64,000 nucleotides of DNA, taken from NCBI RefSeq assembly GCF_050510895.1, contig NZ_JBNINT010000001.1, positions 3,038,001-3,102,000 on the forward strand, written 5' to 3'. Source of the DNA: Pannonibacter phragmitetus_B. GTDB taxonomy: Bacteria; Pseudomonadota; Alphaproteobacteria; Rhizobiales; Stappiaceae. Under the pieces are notes generated by a model. That model was not told the origin of the DNA, did no database searches, and saw only the letters and a program-made list of their open reading frames with translations. Shown here piece after piece: positions 37,767 through 47,018 of the stretch (position 1 is the first letter of the stretch; each line of letters begins with the position of its first letter). The position numbers and the translations under genes are program-made.

Positions 37767-37815
37767 GCGCCGCTCCGTCTTCCCCCAGCAAAGACATCCG
37801 GAGCGGCGCTTTTTC
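37767..37815 (+). terminator. rho-independent terminator
   Basis: GCGCCGCTCCG / CGGAGCGGCGC, an eleven-base-pair stem followed by TTTTTCTTT, downstream of the 117-residue orphan gene. Confidence 0.85.
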
Positions 37816-37912
37816 TTTGTCCGCTAGCCGGGCACTGACGCAAATGTGAGCTTGCCGCCGAGCGAAACTGACCTAGGGTCTACTATGTCAACGCATCAGG
37901 ACGGGGTGCGCC

Positions 37913-38857
37913 ATGGTCAGGGATCGTTCTGCAAGCCACCGCAGGTCTGCCAGTCTCACGCAATCGGCCGGACAGCTCAACGCTGCATGGCGGCAACTGC
38001 GCTCCTCCCTATGGCGCATCGCCCCGCTTCTGGCAGGCCTTAGCCTTGCCACTCCCGCTGCCGCAACCTGCCAGTTGATTGCTTCCGGCCCGCAGACGCC
38101 TCAGACCGGTGGCTGGGTGCTGCCGTCCGGTATCAGAGTGGCCAGCGCCTCGCCGGAACTTGCCCTGCAGCTGGCGCAGGCGGCTTCCCTGGCTCAAGAT
38201 GAAGTGGGCCTGCGCTACATCGGCCATTCGACGTTCGAGATCACAAGCCCCAAAGGGGTGCGGATCGCTACAGACTATAACGACAGGGAAAGACCTTCCC
38301 TGCCGCCGCGCGTTGCAACCATGAACAACGCCCACTCCACCCATTTTACGCTCAATCCCAATCCCGCCATCGAGCACGTGCTGACGGGCTGGAACCCGGA
38401 AGGTGGCCCCATCCATCACGACATCCGCGTCGAGGATGTGCGCATCCGCAACCTGCCGACCAACGCCCGCGGCTGGGACGGGGAAACACGCGCCTTCGGC
38501 AATTCCATCTTCATCTTCGAGCTGGCGGACTTGTGTATCGCTCATCTCGGCCATCTGCATCATCAGCTGACCGCCGATGATCTGGCCACGCTCGGCCGGA
38601 TCGATGTGGTGCTGGCACCAGTGGACAACGCAGCCACCCTGCGCCTCGACAGCCTGATGGCTGTGCTGGACGGCATCAAGCCAAGCGTCGTGGTGCCAAT
38701 GCACTTCCATTTCGGCGGGGCGCTGGAGCGTTTTCTGGCGCGTGCTGCAAGTGAAGGATGGGCCGTAACGCCCTACCCCACCTCTGCTGCCGTTCTTTCC
38801 CGCAAGATGCTTCCAGAGCAGCGCACGGTGGTCGTTATGATGCCGGGCGGCGGATAA
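37913..38857 (+). CDS. MBL-fold (metallo-beta-lactamase superfamily) exported protein
   Basis: 314 residues with a long basic N-terminus and a hydrophobic export segment ending ATPAAATC. The metal-hydrolase fold follows: RYIGHSTFEITSPKGVRIAT, MNNAHSTHFTL, FELADLCIAHLGHLHHQL and VVVPMHFHFGG. This pattern resembles UPF0173/L-ascorbate-6-phosphate-lactonase-like members. Some canonical His positions differ, so activity is uncertain. A periplasmic location is inferred. Confidence 0.8.
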   Translation: MVRDRSASHRRSASLTQSAGQLNAAWRQLRSSLWRIAPLLAGLSLATPAAATCQLIASGPQTPQTGGWVLPSGIRVASASPELALQLAQAASLAQDEVGLRYIGHSTFEITSPKGVRIATDYNDRERPSLPPRVATMNNAHSTHFTLNPNPAIEHVLTGWNPEGGPIHHDIRVEDVRIRNLPTNARGWDGETRAFGNSIFIFELADLCIAHLGHLHHQLTADDLATLGRIDVVLAPVDNAATLRLDSLMAVLDGIKPSVVVPMHFHFGGALERFLARAASEGWAVTPYPTSAAVLSRKMLPEQRTVVVMMPGGG

Positions 38858-38863
38858 CCACCC

Positions 38864-39346
38864 TTATTCTTCCCGCCTGCTTCGGAAGAAGTCTTTCAGC
38901 AGCGTCGCGGCCTCGGCTTCGGCGAAACCCGAATAGACCTCCGGCGCATGATGGCACGTAGGGCTGGCGTAGAAGCGCACGCCATGATCCACGGCACCAC
39001 CCTTTTCATCCCCCGCTCCATAGTAGAGCCTGCGGATGCGGGCAAAGGAAATGGCGCCAGCACACATCGGGCACGGTTCCAGCGTGACATAGAGATCGCA
39101 GTCAGGCAGGCGCTGGGAGGCAAGTGCCTCGCAGGCCATGCGGATCACCAGCACCTCGGCATGGGCTGTCGGATCGTTGAGCTCCAGCGTGCGGTTGCCC
39201 GCTCTTGCCAGAACCTCACCCTTGCGCACCAGCACGGCTCCCACAGGAACTTCACCGCGTGAAGCTGCCAGACGCGCTTCTTCAAGCGCCAGATCCATGA
39301 AGGACCGGACGGGGGCATTGTGCTCTTCTGCCTTGGGTGGTTTCAT
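38864..39346 (-). CDS. tadA: tRNA-specific adenosine deaminase
   Basis: A 160-residue zinc deaminase making inosine at the wobble position of tRNA-Arg(ACG). DPTAHAEVLVIR (catalytic Glu, zinc His) and LEPCPMCAGAISFARIRRLYYG (zinc Cys pair) are intact. Convergent with the MBL-fold gene with a six-base gap. Confidence 0.93.
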   Translation of the reverse strand: MKPPKAEEHNAPVRSFMDLALEEARLAASRGEVPVGAVLVRKGEVLARAGNRTLELNDPTAHAEVLVIRMACEALASQRLPDCDLYVTLEPCPMCAGAISFARIRRLYYGAGDEKGGAVDHGVRFYASPTCHHAPEVYSGFAEAEAATLLKDFFRSRREE

Positions 39347-39510
39347 GCCGGTTACGCTGCTATCTGCCTGTCTTTCTGATACTTTTAGAGCAAAGCATGC
39401 CGCGCGTCAGCCGCTCCCTCACATGAGGCGTTTGCCAAGAGCTGCGAATTTTGTGCGGCAGCCGCATTTGCTTGATTCCTAAACCGTGCAAGCTCTGCTA
39501 TGAGGCGGCC

Positions 39511-41424
39511 ATGACCGGCAACAAAACTCCTTCCCGGCCCCGCGGCAATCGCCCCGGCGGCCCGTCGCGCCGTAACGATGGCGCAGGCTCTTCCTCTTCC
39601 GGACGCGGTGACAACCGTGCGCCCGGCAAAGGCTTTTCTGGCCCCCGCTCTTCTGGCCCCCGCTTCGGTGGCAAGAACGGCCCGCAGGGCGAACGTCAGG
39701 GTGACCGTCAGGGCCGCGAAGGCGGCTTCGGCGAACGCGGCAATGGCCCGCGTGGCGGCCAGCGCGGCGACCGTCATGACGGCGCCCCGCGCGGTGACCG
39801 CCCGCAGCGTGATGGCTGGGCTCCCCGTGGTGGCGACCGTCCGCAGCAGCGCGATGGCTGGGCCCCGCGTGGTGGCGACCGTCCCTATCGTGATGAGCGC
39901 CCGATGCGCAACGACCGGCCCAAGCGTGCGGACAGCAAGCCTGCGCCCAAGCGCCAGACGGCTCCCAAGCCGCAGGCTGTGCGTGTTGCGCCCGAAGTGT
40001 CGTCGCATGAGGGCGAACGTATCGCCAAGGTGATGGCCCGCGCCGGGCTGTGCTCACGCCGCGATGCGGAAGTGTGGATCACGAACGGCCGCGTAAGCGT
40101 CAACGGCACCGTGCTGACCACGCCGGCCATCACAGTGACAGAAGACGATATCATTCTGGTGGATGGCGAACCGCTGCCGCAGAAGGAGCGCACCCGCCTG
40201 TGGCTCTATCACAAGCCGCGCGGCCTGGTGACGACCAACTTCGACCCGGAAGGCCGCCCGACTGTCTTTGAAAAGCTGCCGGAGGACCTGCCGCGCGTGG
40301 TGTCCGTCGGCCGCCTCGACATCAACACCGAAGGCCTGCTGCTGCTGACCAACGACGGTGGTCTGGCCCGCGTGCTGGAACTGCCTGCCACCGGCTGGCT
40401 GCGCCGGTACCGGGTGCGTGCCTTTGGCGAGATCACCCAGGACCAGCTGAACGCGCTGGCTGATGGCGTCGCCATTGACGGTGTGCTTTACGGCGGCATC
40501 GAAGCGATTCTGGACAAGACGCAGGGCGACAACGTCTGGCTGACACTGGGTCTGCGCGAAGGCAAGAACCGCGAAGTCAAGCGCGTGCTGGAGCATCTGG
40601 GTCTTTCGGTCAACCGGCTGATCCGTCTCTCTTTCGGCCCGTTCCAGCTTCTCGACCTGCCTGAGGGCGAGGCCCGCGAGATCAAGGGCCGCGTTCTGCG
40701 TGACCAGCTCGGCGACAAGCTTGCGGAAGCTGCTGGGGCTGATTTCGAGGCTCCTGTGCTAACGCAGGCCGCTCCGAAGGAAGAGCCGAAAAAGAAGAAG
40801 CCGCAGCAGCAGGGCCCCAAGACCCGCGGCGAGTGGATGACCGCCCGTGACGGTGCACAAGCCGTGAACCGGCCCAAAGGCCCGCGCAAGCCGCGCCCTG
40901 AGGGCGGCGAGCGCAGCTTTGGCGGCCGCGACGGCAACCGTGAGGGTGGCCGCGAAGGTGGAAAGCGCGAAGGCGCCGAGGCCCAGCGCCCGCAGAAGGT
41001 TTCCCCGCGCAGCCGCTTCCGCCTGACCCGTGAGCCTTCTGTCCGCAAGGCAGAAGACGAGCGTCCGCAGCGCACACCCCGTCCCCGCCGCATCTGGGGG
41101 GCCGAGGGCCTCGTTGAGGACAAGCAGCAGGAACAGCGCACCGGCCGTGACCGCAAGCCCGCATTCCGTGACCCGGATGACCGGCCGATCCGTCCGCGCG
41201 AGCGTTCCGAACGCCCTGACCGTCCGGAGCGGCGCGAGCGCCCCGAAGGAGGCAGCCGTTTCGAGCGCAATGACAGGCCTGACCGTGGTCCGCGTGATGA
41301 TCGCGGCCCCCGTCCCGATCGTGGCAACCGGCCCGTTCGCAGCGGCCCTGCACGCAATGGTCCCGGCGGGCCGAAGCGCGGCGGCGGCGGCGGTGGCGGC
41401 TTCAAGCCCCGCTCACGCGGCTAA
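39511..41424 (+). CDS. rRNA pseudouridine synthase (RsuA/RluB family) with long Arg/Gly-rich ends
   Basis: 637 residues, about twice the catalytic core. Residues 1-160 are a low-complexity Arg/Gly/Asp/Pro region with tandem GDRPQRDGWAPRG units. Then come an S4 RNA-binding domain (RIAKVMARAGLCSRRDAEVW) and the pseudouridine synthase domain with catalytic Asp in GRLDINTEGLLLLTNDGGLA. The last 230 residues are another basic disordered tail (RPERRERPEGG-type runs). ATG 39511 starts MTGNKTPSRPRG. It probably modifies 23S rRNA in helix 80 or a similar site. rsmD follows 12 bases later. Confidence 0.92.
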   Translation: MTGNKTPSRPRGNRPGGPSRRNDGAGSSSSGRGDNRAPGKGFSGPRSSGPRFGGKNGPQGERQGDRQGREGGFGERGNGPRGGQRGDRHDGAPRGDRPQRDGWAPRGGDRPQQRDGWAPRGGDRPYRDERPMRNDRPKRADSKPAPKRQTAPKPQAVRVAPEVSSHEGERIAKVMARAGLCSRRDAEVWITNGRVSVNGTVLTTPAITVTEDDIILVDGEPLPQKERTRLWLYHKPRGLVTTNFDPEGRPTVFEKLPEDLPRVVSVGRLDINTEGLLLLTNDGGLARVLELPATGWLRRYRVRAFGEITQDQLNALADGVAIDGVLYGGIEAILDKTQGDNVWLTLGLREGKNREVKRVLEHLGLSVNRLIRLSFGPFQLLDLPEGEAREIKGRVLRDQLGDKLAEAAGADFEAPVLTQAAPKEEPKKKKPQQQGPKTRGEWMTARDGAQAVNRPKGPRKPRPEGGERSFGGRDGNREGGREGGKREGAEAQRPQKVSPRSRFRLTREPSVRKAEDERPQRTPRPRRIWGAEGLVEDKQQEQRTGRDRKPAFRDPDDRPIRPRERSERPDRPERRERPEGGSRFERNDRPDRGPRDDRGPRPDRGNRPVRSGPARNGPGGPKRGGGGGGGFKPRSRG

Positions 41425-41436
41425 GCAGGACAGGCC

Positions 41437-41996
41437 ATGCGCATCGTTGCTGGACGTTTCAAGGGCGCAAGCCTTGCCACGCCGAAGTCGGACGCCACGC
41501 GTCCGACTTCCGACCGGCTGCGCGAGACCATCTTCAACATCCTGCTTCATGGGGTTGGCGCGGATCTTGAGGGCGCACGGGTGCTGGACCTGTTTGCCGG
41601 CACAGGCGCCCTTGGCTTCGAGGCCATCAGCCGGGGTGCGAAACATGCCACCTTCGTCGAGGAAGGCACCGATGCCCGCGGCGTGATCCGCCGCAATATG
41701 GAAGCCTTCGGCCTCAACGGCGCTGCCAAGATCCTGCGCCGGGACGCAACGAAGCTGGGCGCAGCAGGAACAATCGAACCGTTTGACCTGCTCTTTGCAG
41801 ATCCCCCTATGACAAGGGCCTCGGCGAACTGGCGCTGGCGTCGGCCCGAGAAGGCGGCTGGCTGGCAGATGGTGCCATCTGCATTCTGGAAGAGCGGGCC
41901 AGCAACACGGTCACGCTTCCGGCTGGCTTCGAGCTTCTCGACCAGCGCACAAGCGGCGACAGTCAGGTGCTCTTCGCGCGCAATCTCCCCGCCTGA
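41437..41996 (+). CDS. rsmD: 16S rRNA (guanine966-N2)-methyltransferase RsmD, frame-broken
   Basis: Begins MRIVAGRFKGASLATPKSD, then TRPTSDRLRETIFNIL and the SAM-binding VLDLFAGTGALGFEAISRGA, as in RsmD. The frame fails exactly at the catalytic DPPY motif: LLFADPP then MTRASAN. One more C in the CCCCC run 41803-41807 restores FADPPYDKGLGELALASARE and a stop at 41996, about 186 residues, the family length. It follows the pseudouridine synthase by 12 bases: an rRNA modification pair. Confidence 0.92.
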
Positions 41997-42269
41997 TTAC
42001 GGCACTGTTTTCTTCGGGCGGGGACGTGTGCGGCGCAAGATGCGCCCGAGCCGGGCCGGCGACCTGTCTTCGAGGGCCTGGCACAAGCCGTCAAGCCGAG
42101 GGGACTTCCGCCGCAGGCGCCGCAGCAAGCGGATAGCCCAAGGGCTTGCGGCCAGCACCATGACAAGACCGAGCGCAATGAGAGGCAGTCCGGTTGGCAG
42201 CGGCAAAGGCAAGGTGACAAGCCCCGCGAGCAGGACCAGTGGCGCCGTCAGCCAGACAAGAGTTCTCAT
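41997..42269 (-). CDS. small membrane protein, PGPGW-like
   Basis: A 90-residue protein with two hydrophobic segments separated by a Pro/Gly turn: LVWLTAPLVLLAGLVTLPLP and TGLPLIALGLVMVLAASPW, followed by a strongly basic tail (RLLRRLRRK). It resembles the PGPGW-type putative transmembrane family. It abuts the restored rsmD stop convergently. The function is unknown. Confidence 0.6.
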   Translation of the reverse strand: MRTLVWLTAPLVLLAGLVTLPLPLPTGLPLIALGLVMVLAASPWAIRLLRRLRRKSPRLDGLCQALEDRSPARLGRILRRTRPRPKKTVP

Positions 42270-42717
42270 CTGAATCCATCGTCTCCCGGCCATGGCCACG
42301 GCAGCTGCTCGGCAGAACGTCTGCCTCTTCCGAGCAGCTTGCTTGCCACGCCCCCAAGACAGGCACATGACAGTGAGACTAAGGGACTATGACGCGCAGC
42401 TCCTGCGCCAGCCGGATACTTGTGCCACCATCCTGAATTCGCACTCGAGGCCCAGCGCACATCGATTCATCATGTGATCAAAAACAAGGCGCCTTGCTCC
42501 TATTTCCCTGCCAAAGCTTTCATCCTAATGCATTCTTCATGGTCAAAATTAACATCATTTATCAACTGCGTGACTTTTCTGCATCTACTCTGACAAATAA
42601 GTAAGACCTGCATTTCTGCCGATTTCAATTTTTCCTAGCCAGCATATCATTTGTTTATCGAACGCTGATTCTCCTGCCGTCTGAGGGTGGAGCTGGTTCT
42701 TCAGGAAGGATTTCTGA
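42270..42717. other. 448-base region upstream of the porin gene
   Basis: No convincing gene. From 42478 it is markedly AT-rich, as expected for a strong regulated porin promoter with a long leader. A 12-bp palindrome CAAGGCGCCTTG lies at 42485-42496. TTAACATCATTTATC at 42549-42563 is only a partial CtrA-like match. CAGGAAGG precedes the porin ATG. Confidence 0.6.
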
Positions 42718-43881
42718 ATGCGCAGTACACGTCTGATTACCGCAATGACCCTCCTGGCTGCCACGTCCACTGGCGCCCTTGCAGCCGATCTGCCGGTTGC
42801 TCCCGAGCCGGTTGATTACGTCCGCGTTTGTGATGCTTTCGGCACCGGCTTCTTCTACATCCCCGGCACCGAGACCTGCCTGCGCGTCGAAGGCCGCGTT
42901 CGCGCCGAGTACCGTTTCGATAACTTCGGTGACAGTGACAACGGCTGGGATGACCGCACGGATTTCAGCACCTACACCCGCGCCCGTGGCACCATCCGTC
43001 TGGATGCCCGTACAAACAGCGAGTACGGCCTCGTCCGCGCCTACATCAACACCTACATCGAAAATACCTCGAACGCAGGCACAAGCGCATCGACGACACT
43101 CGAGCACGCCTTCGTCCAGTTCGGCAACTTCACCTTCGGCCGCACAGCGTCCATGTATGACTTCTGGACCGGTTACTCCTATGGCAACTTCCAGACTCAA
43201 TACACCGATGTGCGCAACTGGGTCGCCGCCTACACGGCATCACTGGGCAATGGCCTGAGCGCGACCATCTCGATCGAGGATGGCACCACACGCCGCTGGG
43301 GCATCGGTGGCAGTGCCTATGCGGGGCATCGCGTGCCTGATCTGGTGGCGAACCTGCGTGTTGACCAGGCTTGGGGCTCGGCCCAGATCATGGGCGCTCT
43401 CCACGAAGCACGCGCTGTTTCGCCCGGCTCCGACACCAAGGTTGGCTACGGCATTGGCGCCGGTGTGCAGATCAACGTGCCCTACTTCGCCAAGGGGGAT
43501 GCCTTCGCCCTGCAGGCCATGTATGGCGATGGTGCGTCCGGTTATGTTCTCGACTCCTGGGATGCGTCGATCACCGACGCGACACTGGTCGGCACCGCAC
43601 TCAAGACCACAAAGGCCTGGGGCATTGCTGCTGGCTTCCTGCATAACTTCAGCGAGCAGTGGGACGCCAACATTGAAGGCGGTTACTACTCGGCAGATGC
43701 GGCTGGCACTGCCAACGATTTCAAGCAGTGGGGCGCAAACTTCAACGTCAACTGGAAGCCAGTGTCTGACCTGACGATCGGTACCGAGTTCGCCTACCGC
43801 AGCTTCGACTACAACCGTACCGCAGGCCGCCGCGACCGCGACGAGTTCTACACCACGATCCGCGTCGAGCGCGTGTTCTAA
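42718..43881 (+). CDS. outer membrane porin (Rhizobiales Omp2/RopA type)
   Basis: 387 residues. A signal peptide (RLITAMTLLAATSTGALA, cut before ADLPVAPEPVDYV) is followed by VRVCDAFGTGFFYIPGTETC, the two-Cys N-terminal block of Rhizobiales porins, and RVEGRVRAEYRF, the first beta strand. Alternating aromatic beta-strand pattern throughout, ending in a terminal Phe (TTIRVERVF), the outer-membrane assembly signal. It forms a general diffusion channel. Its own terminator follows. Confidence 0.94.
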   Translation: MRSTRLITAMTLLAATSTGALAADLPVAPEPVDYVRVCDAFGTGFFYIPGTETCLRVEGRVRAEYRFDNFGDSDNGWDDRTDFSTYTRARGTIRLDARTNSEYGLVRAYINTYIENTSNAGTSASTTLEHAFVQFGNFTFGRTASMYDFWTGYSYGNFQTQYTDVRNWVAAYTASLGNGLSATISIEDGTTRRWGIGGSAYAGHRVPDLVANLRVDQAWGSAQIMGALHEARAVSPGSDTKVGYGIGAGVQINVPYFAKGDAFALQAMYGDGASGYVLDSWDASITDATLVGTALKTTKAWGIAAGFLHNFSEQWDANIEGGYYSADAAGTANDFKQWGANFNVNWKPVSDLTIGTEFAYRSFDYNRTAGRRDRDEFYTTIRVERVF

Positions 43882-43952
43882 GGATAGAACACCGAGGCCT
43901 GGCATTCATGCTCCATGCCTCGTTATGACAAAGTCCCTCCCAGGACGAGACC

Positions 43953-43984
43953 AGAGGGCCGCCCATGTGCGGCCCTCTTCTTTC
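43953..43984 (+). terminator. rho-independent terminator after porin
   Basis: AGAGGGCCGC-ccatgt-GCGGCCCTCT followed by TCTTT; it also lies at the 3' end of the convergent mutL. Confidence 0.85.
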
Positions 43985-44012
43985 CGCAGATCCTGCAAAA
44001 GGGTGGGACCGG

Positions 44013-45975
44013 CTATTTCCTGCCGAACAGTTTCTCGATGTCGGAAAGCTTCAGTTCAATCCAGGTCGGACGGCCATGATTGCACTGGCCTGAAAGCGGC
44101 GTTGCCTCCATCTCGCGCAAGAGTGCGTCCATCTCCTCCGGCCGCATGCGGCGGCCAGCGCGGATGGAGCCATGGCAAGCCATGGTGGCTGCCACATGAT
44201 CCAGCTTTTCCTTGAGGCCGGAGGCCGTTTCCACTCGGTCAGTTCATCCGCAAGATCCTGCACCAGCGCGCGGATGTTGAGCGACTTCAGCATGGCGGGC
44301 GTTTCCCGCACAGCGATAGCACCGGGGCCAAAGGGCTCCAGCACCAGACCCGCCGCCTCCAGCTCATCCGCATGTTCAGCCAGCCGGTGCACGTCTTCCT
44401 CCGGCAGTTCCACGATCTCAGGGATCAGCAGCATCTGGCGCGGCACGTCGCGGGCCGCCAGCATTTCCTTCAGCCGTTCATAGACCAGCCGCTCATGGGC
44501 GGCATGCTGGTCAACGATGACGACGCCATCCATGGTCTGAGAGATGATGTAGGTCTCATGTACCTGGGCACGGGCAGCGCCCAGCGGACGGGCCATGTTC
44601 TCCTGGCCTGCCGGTTCGCTATGCGCCCTTGCATCGGCAGAGGGCATGACGATTTCAGCCAATGCCGCTTGTGCCGCCTCGGCAAAGCCAGTCTCATCTG
44701 CAGGAACATTGCCCCCTCTGCTGGCCGGTAGGCAGAACTGCGCCAGTCCCAGCCGCCTTGTGCCGGCGAAGAGCCTGTGGCGGGGCGCCAGCCCGGCGTG
44801 CCGCTTCGCGGGCTTCCGCCATAGTTCCCCTGATAGGCGGCAGACCGCAAAGGATCGGCTCCAGACGCCTCACCCATTCCCGGCGCCATGCCGGTTCGCA
44901 ACGCTTCCATTGCAGCAGCGGCATTGGAGGTGGACGACCGGTGTCCTGCCATCACCAGAGACTGCTTGATGGCTCCGACGAGAAGCCCGCGAACCAGCTG
45001 GCCATCGCGGAAGCGCACATCCGCCTTGGCCGGATGCACATTCACATCCACCAGCGCCGGGTCCAGATCGATATAGAGAACCACCACCGGATGCCGGTCG
45101 CGGGCCAGCACGTCAGCATAGGCACCGCGCAGGCCGGACAGAAGCAGCTTGTCACGCACCGGGCGGCCGTTGACATAGAAGAACTGCTGCTGCGCCGTGC
45201 CCTTGTTGTAGGTCGGCAATCCGGCGAAACCGGTCAGGCGCACACCCTCCCGCTCCGCCGTAATCTCCATGGCGTTGTCAAGAAAGTCCTTGCCCAGCAC
45301 CTGCGCCAGGCGGGCCATGCGCGGATCCTCGCCGCGCGCCGACGGCCAGCTTTGCGCGGTCCGGTCCGAGCCGGACAGTTGAAAACCAACCTCCGGATAG
45401 GCCAGCGCGATACGCCGCACCACATCCGTCACGGCGGCAGCTTCCGCCTTGTCGGTCTTGAGGAATTTCAGGCGGGCGGGTGTGGCGAAGAAGAGATCCC
45501 GCACCTCGACCTGCGTGCCCTTGTGCCGTGCTGCCGGATGTACATCGCTCTCCGTGCCGCCTTCCACCTCAATGCGCCAGGCATGCGGCTCGCTGGCATG
45601 GCGGGTGGTGATGCCCAGCCTTGCGATTGAGCCGATGGATGGCAGCGCCTCACCCCGGAAGCCGAGGGTGCGAATGTCGAAGAGGTCTTCCTCATGCAGC
45701 TTGGACGTACAGTGGCGGCGCACGGCAAGAGCCAGATCATCTGCCGTCATGCCGAGGCCATCGTCGGAAACCCGCATCAACGTCTTGCCGCCTGCAGCCG
45801 TGACGATATCGATGCTGGAGGCGCCCGCATCGACTGCGTTCTCCACCAGTTCCTTGATCACGCTGGCGGGCCGTTCGATCACCTCGCCTGCCGCGATGCG
45901 GTTGATCACCGCCTCGCCCAGTTGTCTGACTGCCATCTGCCTGTCCGCCGCCGTCTCTGTCCGGGTTCCTGTCAT
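44013..45975 (-). CDS. mutL: DNA mismatch repair protein MutL, broken by two frameshifts
   Basis: The N-terminal GHKL ATPase is intact: INRIAAGEVIERPASVIKEL, DAGASSIDIVTAAGGKTLMR and LGFRGEALPSIGSIARLGIT. The frame fails after SSAYRPAEG at the CCCCC run 44712-44716, where one missing base restores GNVPADETGFAEAAQAALAE. The middle frame has VVIVDQHAAHERLVYERL and fails again at 44228-44232 after DELTEW. The last frame gives TASGLKEKLDHVAATMACHG and IEKLFGRK. Restored length is about 654 residues. ATG 45936 (MAVRQLGEAV) is an alternative start. Confidence 0.93.
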
Positions 45976-46079
45976 GCCCGGTTTCTCCCGCGCGCGGCTT
46001 CGTATATTGTCCGCCAGCCTGCGCGGGACAACCTCCCGATTCCCGCCAACGTTACCAGATCAGCCCGGAAGAGGCCCCC

Positions 46080-46950
46080 ATGAACGCAACAGCCCCCTGC
46101 TCATCCCCGGCCTTGGCGCCATTGCGCCTGACTACAGGGGCATTCTCAGCGATGTCTGGGGCGTACTGCACAATGGTGTAGCCGCCTTTCCTGCCGCTCA
46201 TGAGGCGCTGACCCGCTTCCGCCAGGAGCAGCGTGGCACGGTCGTGCTCATCACCAATGCTCCGCGCCCGTCCGAGCCGATCCACGAGCAGCTGGCTGTG
46301 CTTGGCGTGCCGCGCCACGCCTACGATGACATCGTCACGTCCGGCGACGTGACGCGCCACCTGCTGGCCAGCAGCTCCGAGCGCAAGTGCTTCCACATCG
46401 GCCCGGAACGCGACCTCAGCCTCTATGACGGCACCGGCCTTGAGATTGTGAGCGAGGCAGATGCCAATCTGATCAGCTGCACTGGCCTCTTTGATGACGA
46501 GACCGAAACTCCAGATGACTACCGGGACCAGCTCCAGGCCCTTGCCGCACGCGGTCTGCTGATGGTCTGCGCCAACCCGGATATCGTGGTGGAACGTGGT
46601 GACAAATTGATCTGGTGCGCCGGTGCCCTTGCCCGGCTCTATGAGGATCTGGGCGGCCGCGTCACTCAGCCCGGCAAGCCACACAAGCCGATCTATGATG
46701 CCGCGCTTGACCGCCTGCAGCAAATCCAGGGGCGGATTTCGACCGCTCAAAGGTGCTGGCCATCGGTGACGGCCTGCCGACAGACATTCGCGGCGCGGAT
46801 GCACAGAATCTGGACGTGCTGTTCATCACCGGCGGCATTCATGCCTCGGACTTTGGTCCGGTTGAGACTCCGGACGAGGCGCTGATCCGCCGCCGTCTCG
46901 CAGAAGAGGGCTACTCGGCCCGCGCCGCGCTTCCACGCCTCAACTGGTAA
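46080..46950 (+). CDS. HAD-superfamily class IIA hydrolase (TIGR01459 type), broken by two frameshifts
   Basis: Restored start MNATAPLLIPGLGAIAPDYR requires one more C in the CCCCC run 46093-46097. The middle frame has LSDVWGVLHNGVAAFPAAHE (motif I), VVLITNAPRPSEPI (motif II) and GKPHKPIYDAALDRL (motif III Lys). It fails at the GGGG run 46729-46732; the next frame gives VLAIGDGLPTDIRGADAQNL (motif IV) to the end. Length is about 290 residues. The family is an alphaproteobacterial HAD-IIA group of unknown substrate. It is divergent from mutL. Confidence 0.88.
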
Positions 46951-46963
46951 CCCTTCCAAATCA

Positions 46964-46998
46964 AAGGGCCGCAGCGTCGCCGCTGCGGCCCTTCTTAC
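46964..46998 (+). terminator. bidirectional terminator between HAD gene and cheZ
   Basis: AAGGGCCGCAGCG / CGCTGCGGCCCTT, a 13-base-pair stem with a four-base loop, between two convergent genes. Confidence 0.85.
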
Positions 46999-47018
46999 AT
47001 TTCAAATGCGGTCAGGCG

